Source: Entonaema liquescens (taxonomy: Eukaryota; Ascomycota; Sordariomycetes; Xylariales; Xylariaceae). From it: a stretch of DNA of 64,000 nt. Made by a program: the position numbers and the translations under genes. Shown piece by piece: positions 1-12,488 of the stretch; position 1 is the stretch's first letter; each line of letters opens with the position of its first letter. Where the stretch lies: contig CADCSX010000006.1 in NCBI GenBank assembly GCA_902805475.1, positions 434,001-498,000 of the forward strand. Reading direction: 5' to 3'. The notes below the pieces were generated by a model that saw nothing but the letters and a program-made list of their open reading frames with translations, did no database searches and was not told where the DNA came from.

Positions 1-1785
1 GCTTGTCAGGCCGCCATGCATATCTGCTGTGTTGCGCAGGCAGACTGCAAGGTTGGCTGATGTGAAAGCCGTGGATCGCTGGATAACAGGCCAAAACGTG
101 CTATCCAGGGTGAGAGATCCAGCTGCTAGAAGGCCGAGGAGAAACGATACCACTGGGAGACTGACCCGATTCAACGAAAAGCTCCACGACATAGTAAAAG
201 ACTCTAGCGAGCTGGCTATAGGCATGTCCATCGACCCAGAGAGGTAAAGGCCGAAACCCAACATCCCGATTGAAGCAAAAGTAGTACCAATAGCAAGTGT
301 CGTGAGATGGATAGTTTGCGAAAAGCGTTTAAGAAATGAAGGAAAAGCAAGCGCGACGGCAATAGGAGTAGCGAGGAGAAATGGTGCTGTCATTAAGGAA
401 CCGATAGATGCGGAAGATAACATGAAGGGAAGAGGGGAAAAGAGCATTGAAAGTGAGTGTATTAAACTCCAGAAACCAGCATACGGAATAAGCGTAACGG
501 TAAAAAGGAGTACATTTGTCGGAGCGGCTATCGCACGAGGGGCTTGCAATAGTAAGGATGAGTTAATTTCATTTGCCCGATATGACCAAGGTTTCATCTC
601 AGTCATGTATTGCACAACGGCGGCCTTTGTGAACGTCATATTCGGCCAGAGTGATTGGGAACGTTGAATAGTTGGTACTTGGACATCCAATGTAGCACGA
701 TCGTATACCGTCTCTGGAGCGCCAAGCACAAGTAACAATACTGAGAGCGTTAGGAAGGCGCTCATAATTTCGAACTGCAACTCAAATCCTCTTGGACTAG
801 CTGAAGCAACACCGCCAAGGAGCGGAGAGCCCAACATAGTTGCCACTGAGATGGCATGATGAAGGATAATCTTGGATTGCCTTTCATGTTCCTACATAGA
901 AAGATTAGCACGGGAACTCCAGGCAGAAAATTATAGGGGCATTCTACTGACGAAATATGTATCATGAATCGACCCGAGGACCAAAGTGTCGAAAGCACCC
1001 CAGCCCAACCCCTGGAATATCCTCGCAGCCATATTCTGCGCTAGATCTCCGCTTACCCTCGTGTTCCAAGCAGTTCCTATAAATATCATTACCATTGAAA
1101 TCAAGTATACCGGCCGCTTGCCCCATATCCTCGATATTATTAACGAAGCTAATCCGGTTACCGCAGACAACATTAATGGAACGGCGGTTAAGGCGACCGC
1201 TGCCGTATATGAAACCCATTCCCCCATTGCGATAACACTGTTCACACTGATATAAGCTGTCTTCATTGTCCCTACTAACGCGACCATGGAAAGTAGCGCT
1301 CCCAGATTTAGATGCTTTTTCCACAACGGCCAATTTAGGGGATCCTCGGGATCCTCACTGGGCTGTGGAGACAGTTCGATATTCGCAAACTTTCCCGTGC
1401 CATACTTGATAGTCCGTTGCGATCCTGTAGTCGAATATGATATCGCAGTTTCTACAGTTGTTGCGGTGGCGGCAGTCTCCGGCCTAGGGTCTTTTGATAT
1501 CGGTCTTGGAGGGCGTTCCTCCAACGATGGTATGCCTAACGATAACCTTCCATCGCTCCCATTCCCTCCCAACACCGTCAGCAATGACTCTAACGTACTC
1601 GAGATTGTCGACACTCGGCTAGTATCGCTCTTCTCATTAGGATATGATGGTAAGGGTAATGGCGACGGCGGCGGTAGAGGCGGGAGCGTCTTCCGGTAAT
1701 TAATTGGCGGCTTTGGCGTCGCAGGCAGACCTTTCTTTGGATTTGATATCTCAACCATTGGCTTCGTCGACCCCAGGCTTGCCAT
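1..1785 (-). CDS. MFS transporter, DHA1-like drug/polyamine exporter (3' end beyond window)
   Basis: This is an integral plasma-membrane transporter of the major facilitator superfamily, likely a proton-driven exporter of small molecules. Exon 1 is 952..1785 and exon 2 runs from 891 past base 1. The intron 892..951 has a GTCAGT donor and a GCTAAT branch point, and the join is in phase 0. The first ~150 residues are a Pro/Ser-rich cytosolic tail. Then comes DPEDPLNWPLWKK, the hallmark preceding TM1 in fungal DHA1 transporters. TM1-TM4 follow in exon 1, with an SRIWGKRPVY loop between TM2 and TM3 equivalent to the MFS signature. Exon 2 begins EHERQSK and continues open through further hydrophobic segments to the window edge. 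The start is the only plausible ATG ahead of the tail. The substrate cannot be told from sequence. Confidence 0.85.
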
Positions 1786-4383
1786 GGCGATGATTGTTAT
1801 GATATGACCCCTCCTCTGGATGCGAACCCCTCACTAACGTTTCCGCGACAGGTGGTTATCCTGCGACCGTTATCCTAAGCTCAACGGCGCGGTCAACGTT
1901 GCCGTTGGCGTACAAAGCGACCAACAACCAATAACAACAATTAACAATAATAATTAATAAAGAGCAGCCTGGCCCACGAAGATCAACTTCGAAGAAATGA
2001 AAAGCACAATAGAACGTTAACACAATATTCAAGACGGGCAAACACCACCTTGTGAGTTGCGAATGAAGAAAAACCAACTGCAAAAAAAACGCTCGCAGAA
2101 CAGAGCTCAGTCCCCATCTACCAGGTAGGATGGCACGGACTCTTACTACGTGAGATCGCCATAGAGCTTCATGGGTATCGTGGACGCTAGTCAGTTGTGA
2201 GCAAGGGTATCTCGAAATATAGCCCGGATTTGATGAGCCCGGCTCACTGGCGAAACAGCCCAGAGTTAAGTAAATTCTCATTATTAATTCAATCGAGACG
2301 AAAAAGATCCTACTGCCGTCCCTCTTGATCCCTCGTTGAATCCATCTATCGATTACTCTCGTAACTCTGAGGTGAATGACCTATGATAGTTTCAGGATCC
2401 ATGAAACAAAAGAGCGAATCCCAGGATGTCCGCGGTGCGAAAGCAACACGGGCGTGCCAAGCCGAAATCCTTCTCTCTGCGCGACATCTCACTTATTGTA
2501 TCACTTCCGAGAAACCCGATCGTCGATAAAGATCATAGCACGTCGCTTACATGGTAGATGGCTTTACAAGTCCAATTTCATTAACTCGGCCGGCCGACGG
2601 GAATAGATCAAAAACAGATATGAAGAAAAAATAAAATAAAGAGAAGGAGAAAAACACCGCAACGGAGCAACTCGGCACATTCCGATCAACGCTCGGGCCA
2701 GTGTGAAACTCGCCTGACGCAGGGAGCACGTCGCGGATCATCCCGCGCGCTGCATCAACAGATACCTACCACACCATAGGAGCCATCCATTAGGTACGAG
2801 ATCGGCCAGCGAGGTCCAACTCTCAACTAGACGAGCCAGCACGCACCAAAGAGAACGTTCAAGTTGTTAGCTCGGGCTCTTATCATTACGGACCCCCATT
2901 ACTACAGGCCATCGATCGTAAGATGGCCTTACTACATCTGTTCAAGTACAACGGACCCAAACCAAGTTTCCGTCCTCTCTCCCATGTGAACGTGGCCCTA
3001 GTTAGGTTAGGTTAGGTAGGTAGTTAGTGTAAGTTGAACCTCATCGTTCCCGTACGATCGGAGAATTAAACGATAGGGCGGTACAGCCGCTAACGCATGC
3101 GCGCCTACGGTATTGCACAAGCAGACAGTAAATAGGTATAACCACATCTTTCTTACCTGCCATGTGTGGCGCTAGTGTATGACTCGGTCCAGACTCGGTA
3201 TGCGCCTAGGCCGCGATCCATGCAGGAACGACGCAAGCCTGGCCCGGACGGCCAACGGGCATAACCGGGTAGGGAGGCGAGGGTCGATGACGGTGAGCCT
3301 CCGATAGGTGAACCGGACCTAGCTCGAATCGAACGAACAAACATATGTAAGTTGAGTTAGGTACGTATCTTCATGCACAGCTCCGTCGTCGATTCGCTCA
3401 TATATCGTCTTGCGCTCGTCACGGCCCGCAAGTCACCAGCGGTGAGACTCGACGTAAGTGACACACCACCGATAAGCCCGTAGATTATGTGTCATACGCA
3501 TTTTCGGCGTCTTTCCACGATTCCGGCCTAATTATACCCGAGCTATCTTTAACTATCTCGTACGATGATCTGAATCGCTTCAAAAAACCAGCACCACTTT
3601 GATTCTTACATAGCGCACCAAGTTGTCCATCTCTACCACATTGTGGATTTGTAGAATAAAGAAATTTATATGTGGATATTCTAGATTCTAAGAGGTATTA
3701 TGACCAAATTCCTAATTCTATAGAGGCCGTCTTTCAAGAGGCGCTATCTCTTTATGCGCGGTTTACATATAAAACCTCAAGCATATTAATTATTTCAAGG
3801 ACAAACTCCTATCGCCGAATAGCATGGTCTCACATGCTGATTTTCCCAACCCATTATTATATCCATAACATTAAATAGCGTATCTCATTAAGGTCCGTAA
3901 GTTCGTACCGCGTCGTGGCGGTTTACATAACGAAAGTCGTAGCCATCGACTGAAACAGTCGTTCCGATGGGATGGCGCATTGCAAGAAGTTGTTACAAGG
4001 CTGGTAAACCGCACCGGTACCTGGAAAGTAAACGGCTCCTAAAATAGAAAGAAAATATGTGAGTCAACATTCTTCAATTTAAAGTAGTGGATCTCCGGCC
4101 AAGGTTGGTCGAGAAGTGATGAGCACGGCCAGGATCAGCCAATGCAGCTCGCGTTGGTTGGTGTCCATTTCGGGTTCGGTTCGGTCCACTGGGCCAATAT
4201 TATTCCTTCACACCGACGGAACATGCTCAACAGCTTTGTTGGGTTGTGTCGCATCACGGTTTGATCCGCGAATGTGGCTTTCATGTCTCATAGCGAGGCC
4301 ATTCATGACCTCACTATTAGTTGGAGGTTGATGGCAACCTTCGTTCGGTAACAGTTATCTGAATAATGACCGAGTCCTGCTCT
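1786..4383. other. Intergenic, no gene supported
   Basis: This is the upstream region of the MFS gene and the downstream region of the F-box gene. A short TTAGG-type run (three units) lies at about 3001-3025, followed by GTAGG steps. It is TTAGG rather than the fungal telomeric TTAGGG. Open frames here are short, lack introns in register and match nothing recognisable. Confidence 0.6.
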
Positions 4384-5332
4384 TCACATGGATGCAATTA
4401 CGACTGCTTTACCTGCATGAGTTTCTTCTCGAGTCTCAGATGACTCAAAGCTGAGAAGTAGCCAGTTTGCTCTTATGAGCAATTCTGCAATGATTTGTAA
4501 GCCCACGATCGACGACTTAGGTAAAGGTCGAATATTGAAGCAACATACCTTGATATTCCAATGAATATGAAACCGAAGGCTCGTCATCACGACCGAAGAG
4601 GATGGGCGCCGGTATGCTCTCGTCCTCTACGACTCGGAATCTTATGCCAACGGTCTTAGACGAATCGGTCCAGAGTATGGTCCGATCGTCTGAAGCCGAA
4701 TCCACACGCTGTTGCGACCTTGCTGTTGCCTTTGCTGCTTCGCTTAACCAGTCACGCCATACACGGATCACGTTGTCGGTGATGTTGGCGAAGCTGGAGA
4801 AAAAGCCTCGTCTCGGCCCCACCTTCACCAGATTGGTGATTGTGCATAGTTGAGAGAAGAGTTCGCCAGAGTCCAGGGAAATCTCGTGCGACGGTAACTG
4901 AACAATCTGACCGGCTACCTTGTCGGAGTCGAGGTGTGGGCGAAAGCGTGCGTATACGTCGTTGAGCTCTCCGAGGTTAGCAACTTCGCCGGCCTCGGTG
5001 AGTCCATGCATCCCCTGGAATTCGCAGTGGAGCGATGGCGTACTGAGCTTCTCACTCGGGTGGAAGCTTTCCAGAATCACTTCGTGATCCTCAAGCCTTG
5101 AGGCTTCCACAAGGCGGGTGTAGTGCACTCGACCAACAAGTCCATAGAAGCGGCGGCAGACAGCAGCAAGGGGCAACAGATCGCGGGTCGGGAAATTGCT
5201 GAGAACATTGATAATGATCTTCAGGATACATGTTAATAGTTTTCTTTATTGAATTTGAATAAGTCCTGTCGGATATATGGGATCTCATACCTCGTTCGGG
5301 AGAAAATCTATCGAGAGATGGGAGTGAGCCAT
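4384..5332 (-). CDS. F-box domain protein
   Basis: The protein is probably a substrate adaptor of an SCF (Skp1-cullin-F-box) ubiquitin ligase. Exons are 5291..5332, 4549..5218 and 4384..4484, giving 270 residues. Introns are 5219..5290 (GTATGA donor, CTATTAAC branch) and 4485..4548 (GTATGT donor, TTGCAG acceptor). Both joins keep frame. Exon 1 begins MAHSHLSIDFLPNE. Across the first splice it reads LPNE-IIINVLSNFPTRDLL, then LAAVCRRFYGLVG, a textbook N-terminal F-box (residues ~10-45). The remainder has no recognised repeat and resembles the divergent C-termini of the many lineage-specific fungal F-box proteins. Recovering the F-box only after splicing supports the start at 5332. The last exon is short and its end is less certain. 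Confidence 0.8.
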
Positions 5333-6824
5333 GACGCGCAATATGGGCAGAAGCAAAGATACGTAGTAAGGGTCAACAGAAACACAAGAGCACGTCGTCG
5401 AGGCTTCAAAGGAAAACCTAGACACGTACTACTAGGACAAAAGGTCTATTTATATCAAAGTATTCGGGTCCCTTATCTGGGATGTTCCGGATGTGTGTGG
5501 ACCTGATGCGGCCACGACGGTCCAATGTAAATGGCGAATTACGGCCTTGGGCCAACGCGACGATACTCCTGGCTCGTATACCCAGTCGAATTTGAGGCTC
5601 TGATAATGTCGGTCTGCGATCTTAGTTCAATCAGATGTTGTAGATCGACGGTGTTGCCGAACGAAAGCCGACGATGTACGTAGAGGCTCAGCCGTTACAT
5701 AACCACGCCAGATCAGGCGAGTTTGTCGCTTGACTCCCCTAAGCGCGCCCGGTTTGCTCCGAGATAACTTTCACCCTTGCGTGATATAGAAAATTTTGAT
5801 ACTACGATATGAGCTGAGCTTTTTTTTTTTTTTTTTCCTTCGGATATATTTCAGCTGGTTTATGTTTTGGAGATCAATTTTGTGAAACAAGGTCACAAAA
5901 ATGAGAAACGTTTGTTTAATACACTTGGAACAATGATGACGATGTTTATGTTTTTGCCACATTTCCATAAGCTGTTGTTTATCGTTCTTATCTCAGTGGA
6001 TACAGTATGATGAGTGTTAATATTACTATAGGAACTGTACAATTATCGCATCTAGATCGACCCGTATCTATCATTCAGGGGGTGCTTCCCCTTTTTTGCA
6101 TATTCCTTCGATGATGCAATCATATTATCTCCGAAGGACTGAGATTGGCTATCCTCAGATATATTTTTATTGGGTCATATCTTTTGCCGACATACCTCGT
6201 TTCTTTACATTAATAAGTTCCCTATCCCTAGGTGTCCCTAGGGGACAAGATCACCCGAGTGCCAAGGTCCGAATTCACGCCTCTTGGGGCCGAACTTAAT
6301 CCTTACTTGGAGACATTCAGCGATCCGCGAGCTTAATTCGACGTTGATGCGTACATAGCTTAGTTAATTCGCATTGTACTGCCTATTCATCTACTGCGAT
6401 GACTGCTTATAAGGCATGCTACCCCTTCTATTCGTTACTAAGCCATCAATTCTGGCTTAGTCGCTACAGATTGTGTTCTAACTTCTGCAATGCTCTTATT
6501 TATGCAGCCAACGTCCGTCCAGTGAATAGGGGAGATGGGCAAAACTATCGACCACGTGTATATTTTCAACCAGTCAGGGTTTCATAGATAATATAATATG
6601 CCGGCTACTCGGGCATATGTCTAAGCGAGAGCATGCTAGCATATGCGGCTATAAACGCGTCGGGGTACTAGCCATGGTACAGTACTAACTAGAAGTCTAC
6701 ATAAAGCATCGTAGCCTTGTCATTACGGTACTATTTCAGGTCTTCATACCAAGTACCTAAGTAATCTAAGGTACCCAGTATGCTGCTACCGTATGCAAGC
6801 ACCATGCATCAACCGAGCCTCATA
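5333..6824. other. Intergenic, no gene supported
   Basis: This stretch lies upstream of the F-box gene and downstream of the broken hydrolase. It holds a T homopolymer of about 17 bases near 5820-5837. Short open frames have no recognisable product or splice continuity. Confidence 0.6.
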
Positions 6825-7736
6825 TTATCCCTCTGACATAAGCCAGCCAACCTTCGACTTAATAAAGGTAATAATGTCGTCGATCTCATCTGGTATTCCG
6901 TACCAATGACCCAGACCATGGTAAAGCTTCCAGACAACTTCATACCCGGCAGCCTGCATCGTCTGCGCTGCAGCTTCGCTCAGTTCACACGGTTTTTTCT
7001 CGTCTGCGTCGCCATGTCCGAGAAATATTGGTGTGCGTTATGCCGTTTTAGCCTTTGTGGCGTTTGCCAAGGGCGGAAAGCAAAGAAGGTCTCTCTCAAA
7101 GATAAGAGCTTTAACTGGTGGATCCTGAGCCCGTATCTCAATTTCGTCAACGTATTGCGAGGTAGCAAATGGATTGTCGTCATCTAATTCCGCATCGTCG
7201 TCTTGGATGGCCTCTTCAATATCCTTACGGAATGGCAAATAGCCAGACATCCCGATAAACCCACCCAACGGGTAGTCAAGGGCAAGCAATATAGAAAGCG
7301 ACATGGCACAGCCCTGGCTAAGGCCCCCAACAATCACATTCTGTGGAGAGATTATTGTGGCTTCTTGGCGTATAAGCTGCTCTAGTTCTACGGCAGATTC
7401 CACTAACCCCTGAACTTGCGTTTCTTTCCGATATTCTGGGTTGGGGATATGTGCGACATCAAACCATTGTGTGAGAATTATCCTATTGAACGCAGAAGAG
7501 CGACGGGGCTTTGCGGTAGGAAAGATGAAACGAGTGTCGGGCAGCAATTGTTGTAGTGTATGGCCGCTTGAACCTACACCAGCCCTGAGAAGCTCACTTC
7601 CGAACTTTTTTCCATTAGAGCTTAATCCGTGAAGGAGAATGATCGTGTGAGTATGAGCAGTTGTAGGTTCAACAATGTACGTATCCGAATCATTCCAGTT
7701 AGTTGGGTTTGGAATTGGTGAGTTGCGATAGGCCAT
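6825..7736 (-). pseudogene. Acyl-protein thioesterase/carboxylesterase-like hydrolase with one in-frame stop
   Basis: This is an alpha/beta hydrolase of the phospholipase/carboxylesterase (APT1-like) family, which hydrolyses short esters or removes S-acyl groups from proteins. The frame starts at 7736. It shows ILLHGLSSNGKKFG, the nucleophile elbow GGLSQG (Ser about residue 140), then a TAA at 7038..7040 after residue 232. Past the stop the same frame continues without a shift to TAA at 6825. It carries TPIFLGHGDADEK (acid-residue motif) and GLGHWYG (catalytic His about residue 277). The catalytic Asp and His therefore lie beyond the stop. No intron removes the TAA: no good donor precedes it and no AG lies between it and the conserved acid motif. 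A single C-to-T change from CAA would create it. The alternatives are a recent null allele, a sequencing error or an unseen processing event. Confidence 0.8.
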
Positions 7737-10700
7737 TCAGTTTGCAGTCCTTAGCTGGTCTTTAAGGTACCAATCCAGCTACAAGAACTTCTTAAAAATA
7801 TCGATCAATGGACATCATGAAAGCGAAAACCTATTAGGAACCGAAAACACGCCCATGCTTGTTAAACGTAACGGGAGATACTGTGAGACAAGAACTTTGA
7901 TACGGATGACAAGACATTGGGGTTCTCGTTTGACTCATCAACTCGTACATTGCTCGTTGCCGGGCTATCCATGAGCTCATTGGTAAATTTCAGAGGCACA
8001 ACATACTCATTAGTGGGGTATACCAGCTTCCAAGACTCTGGATAAAGGTACATGCAGGTGAATCATTCAATGCATGTGATCCCGAATGCAGATTTCCTTG
8101 GCGTACAGCAAATATTCTTGAATATAATGCTATACCCTTCCGAGCCTTAACGTCTAAACTCTATAAACCATCGCAAATACATTGGTATGTCTTTGTTTAC
8201 GTATTATCTAACTTGTCTAGACCAACAGAGTAATAGCCACGCTTGATTATAGTTTCATAGAGGATAAAATAGAAAACTTAAGACTATCTACATCGTTTAA
8301 AAATGCCCTCTGAGCTATTTTGAACCATGCATATGCTGATACAACTAAATTATGCAAAGTTTTCTCACTCATCATCTGTAGCCCTCGTCCCTTGGAGTTC
8401 AGTTTGCCCTCCCAGAAGAAGATCAAGATAATGCGCTTGTAATGCACCATCCTTTTTTGCACCTATAACGTCCTTAGTTCGAGGGTAAAAGTGTGTTTTC
8501 AGGTGTGTCTATATGTCTTCATCTCGATCAGGCACAAGTTGTTAGAAAATTTAGTTATTATCTGCGGGTTAACAGGATACAATCACGAGTATGCCAAACT
8601 GCTAAGCAGGCTTTTCGAATTCGGGAATGATGCGGATACAGGGCAGATAAGGACTATAAAATCGAGAGTTAAATTGATTCGTATCTTTCAATTGTGCTTT
8701 CTCTTGGGAGTATTTTTGAAATGTTGTATTCCCGGACACAAAAGACTAAACTGTGAACCTGATACGAGGTTGGACTTAGCCAAGAGTATAGTTCCTGCTT
8801 GTTAGTCCAACAACTGCCGAAGAAACTACATGAGATCTTTGGGCAGGTATATTAGGTATACACTAATATATCGCGTGATGTCGTAGTTACTACACCAGAT
8901 AATAATATGTTCAGGTCTTTTGCAATTGGCTCTTTCCGATCAATAGTCGTGGATGAGCCACCCCTTAACACACTTATGAATAAGAAACCAAGCAATGAAA
9001 TCAAGTTCTATGAAACCTCTAGGACCTACCATGTGACCCCGTCCATCGTTTACTTTGTCGCTAAGTTAATCAATGTTATGCGATCGTAGGAACTGAATGG
9101 TGGCCGACCCAGCACACATCGTAAATGTCCTAACGAGATGAAGCTAGGCATAGGATCTCGATGTCCACATAGAGTCGTTCATGATTACTCTCCATCAGAC
9201 CATCATAATATCAGCGGTATTTACGGGGGATCTGAGATTAATTAGGTAATCTTGGTTAAGTTATGTCCTATCAGTGAATTTAGTAGCCAACCAACTTCTC
9301 ACCGGTAAGCTCGTTCCCGGACAGGAGCAGTGGCAATCGAAAGATTCAAACAGATATTCCCACTGTCGCCTCGCAAAAATGGCATCAACATAAGAATCCC
9401 GCGCTTTGCTAGTTACTATAACCCCCCCTATTCTTTCTGGTTCGAAATTGCGAGCCTAAGATCCTATGACCCTCCCTTTCGATGCACGCTCGGATCGTAT
9501 AATTCGGTCTTTAATGATTAGGCTAGTTTATAACCCAACTAGTGTAAATGCTGCTTTCGTATCTCGTAGTCGGCTTCGGTTTAGCTCGGGGCGCGGTTAC
9601 GTCGCTAAGCCTAGAAATATGTGATGACCATTGGAAACCGGGATCTCTTGGAGTTCTTATTATCTTCTTTTTATTGCTCATGCATAAGGGAATCTCTCAT
9701 GATATTGTATTATTTAGTTTTAATGCCGCCCCTTAAGGCCTAGTAATATCTTGTCGTAGTTGAGCTCCCCCTATTTGAGCATCTAGGTATAATGACAAGT
9801 TTTCATGATATTGTAACTAACTATACTCAATGGCAAGGCGGGAGCAAAACTAGGAAAGTAGACAAACTGGTCTAGGCCTGCTTTACCTGATAAGCTTCTG
9901 GGCAGCACCGCGTCGCATTTACTATGGTCTGAGTAGAAGCGCTAGACTTGGGCACCCTCGTTATTCTTAATGCACGGCAGCGCCATCCGCGGCAGATTGC
10001 AGCTACCGTGCATATGATACCTTGTCCCTTGAGTAGACAAGCTCATGCAGTGACTGATGATCACATCTAGCATCAATGTGGGCGATGAGATGCTTTTTCA
10101 ATCACGATAGAACCATATTCGTCACCTTGTTGGGGTCAACGTCGTGCATTATCTCCTTTTAGGGTTGAGTAGATGCATCTACATCGCTTCCCAAACCAGG
10201 TACCACAATCTTGACACACCCTCCCGACGTGGCACTGCGTAGTGCCGCAGTGGATGGCTGCTTACTGCATATCCCGATTCGCAATAGCACATACAAGACT
10301 GTTTGAACAGCCCACCCCCACACCAGTAGCAAACACCGCGACTGGCAGACCCCGAGGTCGCGGCACAGTTTCCCCAGAAGCGGGCGTAACATTGCAGGGA
10401 CGAGAAGAGTAACTATCAGATCACAGTGGAGCACTAATCCTGTGGATACGTACTAGGAAGAGGCTCCATGTTCGCGGATAGTTGCCTCAAAACTAACGAC
10501 CTTGCAAGAATCTACACTATCTTCTACAGCACCATGATTCTTCCGCGCAACCGAATGACCTAGCTAGCTGAAGCAGCGCCGTTTCTCTAGCGAATGGGAA
10601 GCTTACCATCAGTTCTTGAGTATTTATTGATTGGTTTACGGTACGCATAGTCACATACATTGTCGATTTGTAAAATTTGTAATAGCTGAAGTAGCCGGAT

Positions 10701-11274
10701 CCCGATCTAACGTTTTCAACTGCGGACCGAATAGTTATTGAGTTGGCCGGAGCTGAGCGTGGTGTAAGAGGGAACAAATAAGAGTAAAGGGGAGAAGTAG
10801 AAGAAGGGGAAAATGATAGAAAATACAGCTGTCTTATTTCCGATATTCTGAGGTGAGGCTGGCTGTAATCAGGTAAGCCCTGAAGGAAAAAAAAAATAAC
10901 TAAAAAAAATGAAATGACCCTAAGCCTTATTATGAATAGCTAAGTGTTAGCTTTGACTGAGATTGTTCTTATTTTGGAAGATCAATAAGTTGATATGTTG
11001 CTGGGAAGTGAGACCTAATACTCCCCTTTTGACGAATCAGAGGTTCCTTAGCCACAACTCGGATGACGAGCCGCAATGGCGCGATGTGTCGTTTCATTGA
11101 GGCGCGTTACGTACCTGGTGGAAGTCTAGTCCAGTACTACGGTAACTAACCTAATCTGCTAGTATAAAGAAAAGCTGGGGTCTTAAAACGTTAGGTTAGG
11201 GTACGATACAGGTATTACTGGTGACAAGGGTAGGCACTTTTAAGTGTTGATCCCCACCTATGCAAGTTGTGCTA
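7737..11274. other. Long gene-poor stretch
   Basis: About 3.5 kb has no gene I can support. Unrecognised open frames occur at 8491..8805 (+, about 104 codons), 7862..8053 (-) and 10159..10434 (-). None has a domain, a coherent exon partner or family resemblance. The sequence is AT-leaning with scattered CTAGGTA/TACCTAG motifs and may be old, decayed accessory DNA. Confidence 0.55.
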
Positions 11275-11345
11275 TTAGTGCTGTCTACACAAGTTCGACG
11301 TAGCACCCCTAAGGGGGTGCTGCGCATTGATTAAGGAAACGGGCA
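11275..11345 (+). repeat. MITE left terminal inverted repeat
   Basis: Left arm of the MITE. It is the reverse complement of 11515..11585 apart from two bases. Confidence 0.9.
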
Positions 11346-11514
11346 AGATTCGGGATTTAACCGAAATACTTCCGAATAAGCGTATTTCCTACGTATTTTA
11401 ATGTATCTTATGATATTTTATAAAATTTCATTATTTTTTTCCTTTTCCAGAATTAGTAAAGGTCGGAATAACTTCTTATTGGTATTCAAAATTTGGTACG
11501 CTATCCCTAATTAC

Positions 11515-11585
11515 TGCCCGTTTCCTTAATTAATGCGCAGCACCCCCTTGGGGGTGCTACGTCGAACTTGTGTAGACAGCACTAA
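11515..11585 (-). repeat. MITE right terminal inverted repeat
   Basis: Right arm of the MITE, pairing with 11275..11345. Confidence 0.9.
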
Positions 11586-12488
11586 TACCCACCAAAGGTT
11601 TAATGGTCGTACCTTAGGTACGGGTACATTACACAACAAGTACCTATTCAGCTGATATATGGGTTGAGGATACATTCACTACGTCCGGTAACATCCAGGT
11701 AGTATGTAAAACACTAGGACTACCTGGGTAATGTTAACCTGGTTAGCTCCTCAGCTATGACGAAAATGTACACCGCCTTACAAATTCTGCCCGTGTTAGT
11801 TTCCTATCAAACATTGATAGTGAAATCGAATTATTCGTATCGTTGGTCCGAATTTTCTTTCTTCCCACCCAATTATACTAGGCCTACATTATACCACGTA
11901 CTTATCCCCCCCCGCCACCCCGTCTACATTTCTATCTCCGAATTGGAACTTGTCCAGTCCTTGTTTTCTTGGCAATACACAGATACACACGCTACATGCA
12001 AGTGCAACTGAGGAACAAGCTCAAAACATCCAGTTATTAATGGGGGTCTAGGTAACCGCTGGGGGCCAAGGCATGTCGCCATGAGGGGCAGGAGGAGGGG
12101 GATTTCGGATCTCTTGCATTTGCTACTGTCACAATCTAATCGTTGTCACGTTTGAATCACTTCTGAATAGGGGGGGCACGTTTTCACCTCCTAAATTCTA
12201 TCGACGCACGAGGTGGCCTCCACAACCGGCGTCTTGACCGTATATATAAACCCTAGTACGGAAAGTCTGGAGAACTTCTTCTCGCCTGGTCTATCCGGTA
12301 GAGATCTCCCTAGCATTAACATCAATCTTCCTATCCTCTTCATTGTTCTCTTCGATCATTGTGTCTTCATAACCTTCCAACGTTCGTATACCATAAAACT
12401 CTTTCACCAAACCTATCTCTTAGTTGCCTAACCTGTTGCCCGATCGTTCCGGGCTCGAAAACAAAACAAAATAAAAGAATAAATCACC
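11586..12488. other. Intergenic and promoter of the amidotransferase gene
   Basis: No coding region is supported. The last ~250 bases form a pyrimidine-rich leader typical of fungal 5' UTRs, starting after a TATA-like box at 12241. Confidence 0.5.
12241..12250 (+). promoter_or_regulatory. TATA-like box of the amidotransferase gene
   Basis: TATATATAAA lies about 240 bases before the ATG at 12489 and is followed by a CT-rich leader. Placement fits a core promoter with a 5' UTR of roughly 200 nt. This is inferred from sequence only. Confidence 0.4.

Larger units (their letters stand above)
11275..11585. mobile_element. Tc1/mariner-type MITE with 71-bp terminal inverted repeats
   Basis: The 311-bp element is bounded by near-identical inverted repeats (11275..11345 and 11515..11585, only two mismatches seen). 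It is flanked by the dinucleotide TA on both sides (11273-11274 and 11586-11587), the target duplication expected for Tc1/mariner transposases. The termini begin TTAGTGCTGTCTACAC. Each repeat contains its own small palindrome, AGCACCCC with GGGGTGCT, so the arms could extrude hairpins within hairpins. The ~170-bp core is AT-rich and non-coding, so the element is non-autonomous and depends on a transposase elsewhere. Confidence 0.9.

Noticed and set aside
1856..2281. 141-codon open frame upstream of the MFS gene
   Set aside because: Unrecognisable composition, lies in the promoter region and has no conserved motif.
3001..3031. TTAGG-type run suggesting an internal telomere repeat
   Set aside because: Only three TTAGG units, not TTAGGG, followed by degenerate GTAGG. 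Similar TAGGTA simple sequence occurs at 48553-48605.
3300..3345. TTCGATTC-like stretch resembling a tRNA T-loop on the minus strand
   Set aside because: The flanking bases do not pair as a T-arm and no acceptor or anticodon arm is present.
8491..8805. 104-codon open frame
   Set aside because: No domain, signal or exon partner; surrounded by non-coding DNA.
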